NCBI GenBank assembly: GCA_016858145.1 | Contig: JAEHOE010000031.1 | Location: 558,001 to 622,000 of the forward strand | Direction of reading: 5' to 3' | DNA length: 64,000 nucleotides | Source: Edaphochlamys debaryana | Taxonomy: Eukaryota; Chlorophyta; Chlorophyceae; Chlamydomonadales | Shown here: piece by piece, positions 25,601 through 34,915 of the stretch | How positions within the stretch are numbered: the first letter of the stretch is position 1 | Layout: every line of letters begins with the position of its first letter | Made by a program: the position numbers and the translations under genes | The notes under the pieces: generated by a model | Told to the model about the DNA's origin: nothing | The model's database searches: none | What the model saw: the letters and a program-made list of their open reading frames with translations, nothing else

Positions 25601-28600
25601 GGGCGGAGGAGATGAGGGTTGCGGGGTAGGCGGTTGCGGCGGGGCTGGCGGTTGCAGCGGGGCTATGGGTGGCGGCGGTGGTGGAGGGGTTGGTGGTAGC
25701 GGGGCTGGCGGTAGCGGTGGGGCTGGCGGTTGCGGCGGGGGTGTTGGAGGTTGCGGGGTGAAGGGGATGGGGGGAATGGGGCTGGCGGTAGCGGCGGCGC
25801 TGTTGGGGGCTGCGAGGGCGGAGGAGATGAGGGTTGCGGGGTAGGCGGTTGCGGCGGGGCTGGCGGTTGCAGCGGGGCTATGGGTGGCGGCGGTGGTGGA
25901 GGGGTTGGTGGTAGCGGGGCTGGCAGTAGCGGTGGGGCTGGCGGTTGCGGCGGGGGTGTTGGAGGTTGCGGGAATGGAGGGGATGGGGGTAGCGGGGCTG
26001 GCGGTTGCGGCGGGGGGTGTTGGAGGTTGCGGGGGTGAAGGGGATGGGGGGAACGGCGCTGGCGGTAGCGGCGGCGCTGTTGGGGGCTGCGAGGGCGGAG
26101 GAGATGAGGGTTGCGGGGTAGGCGGTTGCGGCGGGGCTGGCGGTTGCAGCGGGGCTATGGGTGGCGGCGGTGGTGGAGGGGTTGGTGGTAGCGGGGCTGG
26201 CGGTAGCGGTGGGGCTGGCGGTTGCGGCGGGGGTGTTGGAGGTTGCGGGGGTGAAGGGGATGGGGGGAACGGCGCTGGCGGTAGCGGCGGCGCTGTTGGG
26301 GGCTGCGAGGGCGGAGGAGATGAGGGTTGCGGGGTAGGCGGTTGCGGCGGGGCTGGCGGTTGCAGCGGGGCTATGGGTGGCGGCGGTGGTGGAGGGGTTG
26401 GTGGTAGCGGGGCTGGCGGTAGCGGTGGGGCTGGGCGGTTGCGGCGGGGGTGTTGGAGGTTGCGGGGGTGAAGGGGATGGGGGGAACGGGGCTGGCGGTA
26501 GCGGCGGCGCTGTTGGGGGCTGCGAGGGCGGAGGAGATGAGGGTTGCGGGGTAGGCGGTTGCGGCGGGGCTGGCGGTTGCAGCGGGGCTATGGGTGGCGG
26601 CGGTGGTGGAGGGGTTGGTGGTAGCGGGGCTGGCGGTAGCGGTGGGGCTGGCGGTTGCGGCGGGGGTGTTGGAGGTTGTGGGGTCGGAGAGGATGGGGGT
26701 AGCGGGGCTGGCGGATGTGGCGGGGATGTTGGAGGTTGCGGGGGTGAAGGGGATGGGGGGAACGGGGCTGGCGGTAGCGGCGGGGCTGGAGGTTGCAGCG
26801 GGGGTGTTGGAGGTTGCTGGGGTGGAGCGGATGGGGGTAGCGGGGCTGGTGGTTGCGTTGAGGGGGTTGGGGGCTGCCGGGGTGGAGGGGATGGGGATAG
26901 CGGGCCTGGCGGTTGCGGCAGAGCTGGTGGTAGCGGCGGGGTTGGTGGGGACGCCCAGCCTTGACCTGCGATGTGCGAAGATGGACACACTCAGCGCAAG
27001 CACACAAAGCGGTCCGGCACCCTGCATTAGGAGAGGTCCGTAGGGTATAGGCCACGCTTATGTGCGTGCAGCGCAGAACGTGATGATCCCCCAAGCTCAC
27101 CGACGTCCGGGGTGAGGAAGGTGGGGGTGCGGAAGCACAGCGCCTCGGAGAACAGCAGGGGCACCGAGGAGGCCGCGGAGGGGGAGGGCGCGGGGGAGGC
27201 GGTGCCGGTGGTCTGGAGGAGCATGCGGCGGAAGGCGGTGGGGGGCGGCGGAGACAGCACGGGGGCGGGTGTGGGCGCTGGCGAGGGGCCTGGGTCGATG
27301 AAGGTCGAGGTGACGCAGGAGCCGAGCGTGCACTGCCTGCGGGCGAGGAAAGGCAGGGCGGATGGACGGGACGGGATTGTGCGTGGCCGTTGGCCATTCA
27401 TCGGTCGCATGCTGGGACTGTGAGTTGGAGGGAACGTGTGTGTAGGGTCTTTGGCGAGCTCAACCTGGCTCGGCTCGGCAAGGACACCCACGCAAGTTGC
27501 GGTTTGTGAGCGTAGGAAAGCTATATTGAGGGCGTGAGCCCGCGGGCTGTGCCGAGGTGCCAACATGGCACGCTTGGGCACTGATGTAACTCACTCACTC
27601 CCCGAGCTTCGCACATCCTCCCGCCGTGACCTCCCGCCTACCAGGGCTGGAAGGACAGCGCAGACGCCACAGAGCCGGCCTGGGGCAGCTGACCGACCGG
27701 CTGCGGATTGCAGAGAGGGGTAGACACTAGCGTTACTGGGCAAACAACAGCAAAGGCGACGATGCAGCCGAGACAGGCAGCCTTCCGCCCAACACGCAAA
27801 CAGCCTGTCCTGCGCCCTCAAACAGCGCCCTCGGACAATGATGACGCCCGCCTTGCCCCTCTCCCCGTCACCTGCAGGCTGTAGAACCAGGCCACCAGGC
27901 GTGCGTCCCGGTAGCAGTTGCCTCCTGCCGCCCCTTGCGAGACAGCGGCAACGTCTGTAGCCGTGGAGGCTGAGGCTGAGGCACAGGCGCATTCGAAGCG
28001 AGCGTAGCGACCCCAGTTGCCCCTGAAGGTGGTCGGGGGCCGTGGCGGGGCCGGCAGCGATTGCGGGAGGGGGGCCTGGAGAAGCTGCCGCCGCCTCACG
28101 ACCGTGACTCCGCCAGACGCCAAGACGGATACCTCGACCCTGCCTTGCATACCCCCCTGCACTTGGCCGTCCTTGGCACCACTCCTCCACTGCACTGCTC
28201 CTCTTTTCGGGTCCTCGCCCAACCTCCTCCCAGTCGGTCCGTTGCTGGCCGCAGCCCCAGGCGGAGGGCTGGGGTTGTTGGGCGCCAGCTGCGGACTGGT
28301 CCAGCAGGCCGGCCCCGAGGCAGCCGCCGCCGCCCCAGTGGGCGGAGGGGGAGAGGGGGCCGTTGAAGGGGTGCTACTGCCGTTCGGAGGGAGCGGCACG
28401 GTTGTTGTGGAGTTGGAGGAGGCCTGGGCGGAGCGGCGGCGTGCAAGGTTGGCGGGGGGCGGCGGCAGTACGACGCCGCCGATGGCGGGTGGCCGCAGGT
28501 CGGGCGTGGACAGGGGCTGCATGTCGCCAGCCGCGGGCGGATAGTACTGCGAGGAGTTGTCGTACAGCTCGTACAAGTCCAGGATGCAGTACGGAGGCAC

Positions 28601-31600
28601 GGATGATGTGGCGTCGGGCACGGACGTCACGTCCGACACTGCAGGGAGGTAACAGAGGAAGAGAGGGGTCAGCAGCGACAGCAGAGCACACAGGAACAGT
28701 TGGACTGTCAGGGCTAAGAATGCAAGTGCCAACACGCACGCTGCGCCGCCATGCGAGCCTGCTTACGTGACGGCTGGTACGGCCAGGCTCCGGTGCACAT
28801 GGCTTGCGCGTAGGGTGCGCGCGTGACTGGTATGGGCCCCAGCCTGCAGCCCGTGGCGGTGCAGTCGGATGGGGAGAAGGAGAGAGGCCTGGGGGCAGAG
28901 GGGGGAAGGGTGAGTGATCGGTACGGAGCGCAAGAGCCAGGCCCCAGCCCCGGGCCCTAGGTGCCGGGCCCCAAAGGACTCACATGCCAGCCGGCAGCAT
29001 CGCAGACGGGGGCCCCCCCGCCGCCGACGCCCACAGCGGCCCCTCCCAGGCGGACAGCGAAGCGTGGCGCGCCAGTGTGAAGCAGGAGTCATTGGAGGGA
29101 GAGCTGCGGCGGGACAGGTACCATGGACTGCCAGTGATCAGGCTGCCTTTGATGACCTAGTCAGTGGGACAATGTTGACAGAAAGCCTTCCCCTGGCCAG
29201 CAACAACGCAGATGTAGAGCTTGCCGCTAAAACATCTATGCCGCCTAGCCTGCTGAGAGTCTTACTACAGGCAGTTGCAGGTGAAGAACAGCTGTGCCCC
29301 AAACGCCTCCGTGGAGACATCCCGCACGAAAGCTGGCAGGCCCAGGGCCGGGTCCGCCTGGGCAGAAGGGAAAGACGGAGGCCAAAAGCGTGAGGCAGGG
29401 GTTACCCTGTGCAACCACCGCCGAAAGGCCAAGCGGACACGAGCTCGTAATAGATGGAAAGAACGGGATGGGCGGGTCATTACGTGTGATGTGCTGCTGC
29501 CCATTTCCCCGCCCCGCCCGTGCACCTGCGCCATGTCGGCCTGCAGCCAGCAGGTGCCGGGCTCTGCATTGGCGGGGGCCCAGGGGGGGAACGTGGCGGT
29601 GTAGAAGCGCTGCGGGGAGGAAGGCGCGGAGGGCAAGGGTGAGGGCGAGCAGAGGGGCCCGCGCTCCAAGCTCCCTACCCACGAAAGATTAGGCAAAAGG
29701 GGAGGTACAGCAGAAGGGCCTGCACCGAACTCTCTCCACCCACCGGTGCGTCTGGTGGCGAGGGGGACTGGCCGGGGCTGGGCGCTGGCTGCGGCCCCGG
29801 CTGCTCCAGCCATGTGGCAGCGCACTGCAGTATGCCGGCGGGGGCCGCGGGGTCTACAGGGGTGGACAGGTTTGGGCAGTAATCTTAAGCACGGCTTTGG
29901 TTTATCTGCACGCCTACAATGCTTCCCCATCCGCCGAGCGCTTCGACGACGAAGCTGCGGTAAGGGATTTGCCTACCTCCCAACTACCCTCGCCGCCTCA
30001 CGCTCCCCTTCTCACAGGGGCCCAGCTTGGGTGGGTCGACGTCCTTCGTGCAGAGCGTTTGAGCGAACACCAGCGGCCGGCCCCGGTACAGGGATGTGTT
30101 CGTGACGTCGCCGTTGAGGCGGGTGGAGGCGATGCAGAGGCCGGCGGTGCAGTCGCTGCGGGTGGGGTGGGGGAGCGCGCGATCAGCTGTCAGAGGGATC
30201 AGCTGGATCATGCCCGCGGGGTGAAGGAGGTGCAGCAGCAAGGGACCGGGTCTTGATGGCGACTTCCTACCTGGGAGACATCTCGAGGTATGAGCGAGGC
30301 ACGTCAGCAGACGGAAATGAGGCGGTCGAGGGCACCAAGTGGAGCATGGCGTACGCAGCGACGGCCAGGCGGAAGCATGAGCCCGATAAGCCCGACCCAG
30401 ATGGATTGGATGTAGAATTTAAAGAAGGGGGACTCGAGGCCGGCGGGGAAGGCGAGGAGGCGTTGCCTGGGAAGGCCGGCGGGGAATCCGGCGACGGTGA
30501 AACAAATCCAACAAGGTTGGGCGGTGGCGTGGGCGGCACCCCGGCGCAAGTGCAGGTGAGCACGGTGACGTTGGCCCAGTTATTGTAGCTCGCCTGAGGG
30601 GTTCAGGGAGCAAAGCGTGGACGGGGCTCTCTCATCAAGCGCTGTACTATGACCTCCAACAGCAACTAGTGCCCCGCCCCCTACATACCTGAGGCAGGTC
30701 TTGCTGCCTTGCGCACGGTGGGCCGGGCCCGCCTCCCACCGCCTGCACCTCGATTGCCGCCGTGCTGCCCCTGCCGTACACTGCACTGCTGTTGTCGTAC
30801 AACTGGTACGACACAAGCGTGCAGTTGTACGTGCCCGTTTTCACGTCAAGCGGGAACCTCAACATTGCCTTTAAGAGTGCTGAATGGGAGGGAAGGAGCG
30901 AGGCAACCGCGTGATGACGGACAAGGCCTACCCCAGGGGCCGCGACCTCGCTCACCTTCCCGCTTGCTGCTCCCGTCGTCGATACACGTTAACGACGCGT
31001 AGGCGGGGAGCAGGTCGATTAGGAATGCGGTGCATACAGTACCAGCGCAATCAGAGGCATTGAAGGACATGCTCTGCGTTGTATAGGTCTCCCACCTGCC
31101 AGGGAGGCCGCGGGGATGGGCAGGTGACGCAACAGGCGCAACCCGGCCCCTGTAGCGGTGCCTCCCCACCTCTCGCCCCCCCGCACCCACCAGGGCGGGC
31201 CGTCCCACGAGGAATTTTCAGCCGTCCCCGACCTGCCAGGGCGGTCAAGGGGATGGGCAGATGACTGGGTGCGGCGACGGGCGCAACCCGACCCCTGCAG
31301 TGGTGTCTGCCCCCTCCTCTCCTCCCCCTGCACCCACCAGGGCGGGCCGTCCCACCAGGTGTAGTCCAGCCTTTGTGCAAGGGCCCAGCAGCCGCCTGGC
31401 TCAAGAGCGGCCGGGCCACTGCGGGGGTGGAGGGAGCGCCGAGCGCCGGAGGAGAGGGCAAATGATCGGGCTACTACGCATGCACCTGCGCCCGATGTGG
31501 CTCCAGAACAGCCCAACTCAGTGCCCCCCCCCATAACCCCCATGTGTGCTGCCGGGGCCCACCTGCAGGTGCATGTGAGCGCCAGGTCGTATCGGCGAAT

Positions 31601-32744
31601 GCCGGAGCGCAGGTCGACAGAGCGGTCCCAGCCGGGGGACTGCGGGGGCGGGGATACAGCATGGGCAGTGGTCACGGTCGGGGGAGTGTTGCACAAAGGA
31701 GTAAGCGCGATAACCACGCCCCCGATCTAGATCCCACTCCGACCCAGATGTGCTGGCTAGCTAGGCCCCAATCAGCCAGCGCAGACCCCCTCACCGCAGC
31801 AATGTCGGGGCTGGCGAGGCACACCTCCGTGGCCCCCGATCCAAAGGGCCCCAGCGCCTGCCTCAGCGGCGGCGACGTGGGCAGAGGCTGCACGGGCCAC
31901 AGCGACCCTGCGCCTGCTGCCTGCGCCGATGCAGTCGCATTGGGGGTCCACACTGCCTCGCATGCTATCGACCCGAGCAGTGGGGACGGTGGGGGCGGAG
32001 GCGTTGGGCCTTCCGGGGATGAGGGCGGGCTGGCGCTGACATTCGTGGGCGGAAGGGGTGGCTCAGCGGTAGTCTGGTGGGAAGGGACAGTAAGGACTCG
32101 TCAGGTTACGACTCAGTTATATTGCGCCGAGCTCTGTTTGGAAGAGGGCGGCTGGCGCTGACGCTTGCCTTGAAGTTGGCCGGTCTGCCTAACCCCTCTA
32201 TCCGTCATGCCCTGATCCACTCAACCCCCGTCAGTGGCCCCAACCTGCGCCTGACAACGAGCGTGCGTCTGACAACGAGCGTGTGGCTCAGCAGCCCCGG
32301 AGGCGGAGGTGGCTGGGAGGGGTAGAGTGGTAGGGGGGCAAAGTAGTGAGCGAAACGGCAGGGGGCAGGTCGGGGCGCTGGATTCGGGGTGCATCCCAGA
32401 CTGTGGTGGGTGGCAAGAGTCCCCCAAGTACAGTCAAGCGATAGGTATTTGGGCAAAGTAACAAAGGCTTGGGCAGAGCAACACGAAGCCGAAGGGAGTT
32501 GCAGGGAGTCATGCACCTTCACCCAGCTTTACGTTACACGCCGCATTCACACCCGCGTCGTAGGGACCCAGGGCCTCGAGCCTTTCCGCCACCTCAGCCA
32601 CACACGCACACGCTCCCCCCCACGCTCCCCCCGTCTGTTGCCGCCCAACCGGTGTCTGCGACTCTCTACCTGCCTCACCTCACCTGACCAAGCGACAAAC
32701 GCAAACGCCGCCACGAGTACAGCGGCCACCCTGCTCGACGTCAT
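13668..32744 (-). CDS. Giant multi-pass membrane protein with cysteine-rich, proline-rich ectodomain, downstream paralogue (copy B)
   Basis: This is a paralogue of the gene at 34916-47644 with nearly every exon conserved. Exons, complement: 32684-32744, 31795-32073, 31563-31639, 31338-31418, 31191-31232, 30956-31095, 30689-30879, 30271-30593, 30016-30155, 29744-29853, 29526-29609, 29266-29357, 28984-29103, 28767-28888, 27872-28638, 27642-27700, 27101-27336, 19175-26965, 18821-18943, 18447-18690, 18184-18302, 18004-18095, 17752-17848, 17476-17627, 16950-17336, 16740-16780, 16314-16530, 15525-16102, 15330-15398, 15164-15214, 14969-15037, 14720-14806, 14523-14579, 14266-14307, 13668-14135. The ectodomain, linker and transmembrane layout is as in copy A. 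Oddities: an extra 42-nt exon, a GC donor after 18821, a weak GTCCCA donor after 17476, and a 7.8-kb exon inflated by minisatellite whose length does not keep frame (331 nt in copy A). The C-terminal exon is shorter (155 residues against 242). The first junction is unresolved. The gene may be functional with sequencing indels in the array, or be decaying. Confidence 0.72.
19430..26950. repeat. 7.5-kb G-rich coding minisatellite (about 60-bp units) inside an exon
   Basis: The array is a tandem of 60-bp units built from shorter blocks such as GGGGCTGGCGGTAGCGG and GGGGGTGTTGGAGG, sometimes with an extra 18 bp. On the minus strand it reads as Pro/Ala/Ser/Thr repeats in one frame ([15 protein letters not shown]), [19 protein letters not shown] in a second and Arg/His-rich in a third. 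It lies between the exon start (GQGWASPP) and the conserved [13 protein letters not shown] helix. In copy A only about 40 residues fill this place. Homopolymer length changes (five against six G) move the frame repeatedly. The G-rich plus strand is the template strand for transcription and could form G-quadruplexes. Confidence 0.9.
31088..31345. repeat. Tandem duplication of about 135 bp that created an extra exon
   Basis: Two adjacent copies share CACCCACCAGGGCGGGCCGT (at 31185-31204 and 31331-31350) and CTGCCAGGG...GGGATGGGCAG (at about 31096 and 31233). Each carries a splice donor on the minus strand. The downstream donor, paired with a nearby AG, gives an in-frame 42-nt exon (31191-31232) that copy A lacks. 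Confidence 0.7.
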
Positions 32745-33290
32745 GCCCACCGGTTGTGCTCTCCAGCATTCAGGCGACGAGGGAACGCATAAGCATGCTG
32801 AATTAAGCGCGACTGGGCGCTGTGTGCATGGCTATCCTGGGCTATCCCGACGTTTGACGAAAGTACCGGTACCCCATGTCCCGATACATGCGGGTGTTGC
32901 GGGGTGCCTGCGGAGGGAGGCGGCCTATGTATTCTGATCGTCAGCGTTACGCCTGCGAATGCGTTATCCCTACTGCGGGAGCGGCGTGTAGTGTCAGACA
33001 GCGCACCGTGCAGCGCAGAAAGTGGACACCTGGCGGGAAAGGGCGCCCGAACCCCACACGACTCCCTGCGACACCTACCGGACCCTGTGCATACTTGCGG
33101 ACTGACACGGTGCACATATGCGCGTTTGAGCCCGTTCGCTGCGGAAGTTTGGGGCTTCCCAAACTGAATCGCTCGGCGACAGCTTCCTGTTCAGGGCACC
33201 ATACCTAGCTATCCCCCTTGTACATGACCTGTGGAGGCACTGATTTCATAAAGGCGCGGCCTGCATCACGGCAGCGGGTGACAGGCGCTG
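32745..33290 (-). promoter_or_regulatory. Upstream region of copy B, conserved with that of copy A
   Basis: Blocks shared with 47645-48165 include GGCGGGAAAGGGCGCCCGA (about 33033 and 47923), the following CACACGACTCCCTGCGACAC, and GACCTGTGGAGGCA (about 33227 and 48102). These are the parts of the upstream flank that remain most alike and are the best candidates for promoter elements. No clear TATA box was identified. Confidence 0.4.
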
Positions 33291-33295
33291 GGGGC

Positions 33296-33412
33296 CTACC
33301 TCAGAGGCGCTGGGGGCCTCCCGAGGCCCCGTCCTGTCCTTCCCTGCCCTGCCCTCGCCGCTGCAGACGTCATGCCCGCCGGGCGAGGAGGCTCTTCTCG
33401 TGCAAGCGCCAT
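33296..33412 (-). pseudogene. Truncated copy of the IQ gene first exon
   Basis: Reading from 33412 the frame gives MALAREEPPRPAGMTSAAAR and stops after 38 codons. The intact gene at 12644 starts MALIEEEPPRPAGSMSTAAS. The G/C-rich remainder resembles part of that gene's first intron (about 12260-12310), so the exon and intron were joined by deletion. This is the left edge of duplication unit 2. The next exons of the IQ gene are absent. Confidence 0.75.
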
Positions 33413-34915
33413 AGCGCCTAGCTGCGCCTGGCAAGTAAGGCCGCTTGTGAAAGCTCGCTAGCACAAGGAAGCAGCGGGCCGAGCGAGCAACTGGCTGGTC
33501 ACAGCTTAGGATTTGTTAACTTGCTGGTGCTGCGTGTTTTGGCATGTCAAGGGCGACAGTGTAGGGGTGTTCGTCGTCTGTGGCACATCGCCCAGGTCTT
33601 CAGGCGCAGCGACGCGCCTCAAACGTGTGTCAAGTCAATCTATGTTGTCAGCAAGTGCTTTTCTGTAGTTATGCTAGGGCAAGGAAGCGGAGGGGCACAT
33701 AGAAGGCGCATGGAACGGAAGGCTTCTTGTCGCCTGGCGACCCAAGCGCAGTTGGGGACTCCTGGAGGCAGTAGTAACTTCATGTTCGTCATGTGCCGTC
33801 CCGTCATTTGGAGCAAGTCGGGTACCGGTCAGCGCATGTCGGCATGTCGCAAGGCGGCCGCAGCCGTTGTGGCCCCAGAGCATCGCCCACAAACATTCTT
33901 GAGCAAATGGTGATTCCGGGTAATCGGGGCTCGCTGCCAGGTTGCGCCCGACGGTCATTTCCCCACCCCCTTTCCCCGTGGCTTTCCACGCACCGCACTA
34001 TTACCGTTGGCAACACCACAGGCTGACTCGACGCTGCGCTTCATTTTGATCACAGGTGGGCCAACGAGCTCTAGCGGGACTGGCGACCGCCTGCACGCAC
34101 AACACCGGGGGCTCGACACCTGGAGCCAGGAAAGTACCGTTTCTGCGCGCGGCTGCCCCTAGGTTAGCCCCCGCCTCGGCGATGAGTATTGCTGGCACCT
34201 GCCTTCCTCCCCGCGCGTTGCGGCAGCGGCTACATCGACGCGTTCAGCTGCATCCCCCATTCCCCCGTCAACGTCCTGACTACGCTGCATGGCCCCTGCG
34301 AGCACAGAAACCCCCTTTCCCCGTGGCCTTGCCCAATCCCGACCCTTTCCGACCTTGTCCGGACCCTGCCACCCTCTGTTATGGGCAAACGCGCGCCCCT
34401 CGCCCCGATTGCATGCGAAATCTACACTAAGTATATATTCACGAGGTGGCATAGCCATTGCAGGGCACGTAATGCACGACTCATATGCAATACTGTAGAT
34501 AGATTTGTTGCAGCGGCAGCCTCCTCGGCCTGACAGTGCCCTGACTGTACCATACAACCCACATCGTTCATTCCTCAGCTCTCTGTGATCACTGCCTGCT
34601 CTCTCTGCCCTCCACTTTCCAAACTCAGCCGCACGGGAGGGATGACACCATGCCTGATTGCCGCACCACAGCTTCGGTTTTGGCGAAGTCCTCTCCAAAA
34701 CGCTCCACAGATCCTGCTCTGTCACTCTGGCTCTGGCTTGGCTTGGTCTGGTGCGAGCCGGGGCGCCGGTCAGCACGCTGCTGACCCCCCCTGCTTAGAT
34801 GCCTGCCGCTGCCGTGGGATGCCGGCATCTGACCGGCAGGCATCGCCAGAGCTGCCGGCCGCGGGCCTGTTCCCAGGATAGCCCATGTGGAGGTCCGGCG
34901 GGGAGCGCAAGCCTC
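33413..34915. other. Intergenic part of duplication unit 2
   Basis: This 1.5-kb stretch corresponds to 12645-13667, with an insertion of a few hundred bases. The block 33555-33943 is the strongly conserved copy of 12780-13165. Around 34365-34420 the 3' flank again matches unit 1. No gene is supported. Confidence 0.5.

Larger units (their letters stand above)
12250..33290. repeat. Segmental tandem duplication, unit 1 (downstream paralogue)
   Basis: This unit contains the 5' end and upstream region of the IQ gene, the giant membrane-protein gene at 13668-32744 and its upstream flank to about 33290. Unit 2 (about 33295-48165) repeats the same order. Matching segments include the block 12780-13165 with 33555-33943, the 3' flank 13250-13310 with 34365-34420, every coding exon, and the upstream flank 33180-33290 with 48050-48165. 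The units differ in length (about 21 and 15 kb), mainly because of a 7.5-kb minisatellite in this one. The left edge is approximate. Confidence 0.85.

Noticed and set aside
19154..26964. Long Gly/Ala/Val-rich open frames on the plus strand across the minisatellite
   Set aside because: The repeat lacks stops in most frames on both strands. The minus-strand reading is anchored by conserved exons at each end, so the plus-strand frames are by-products.
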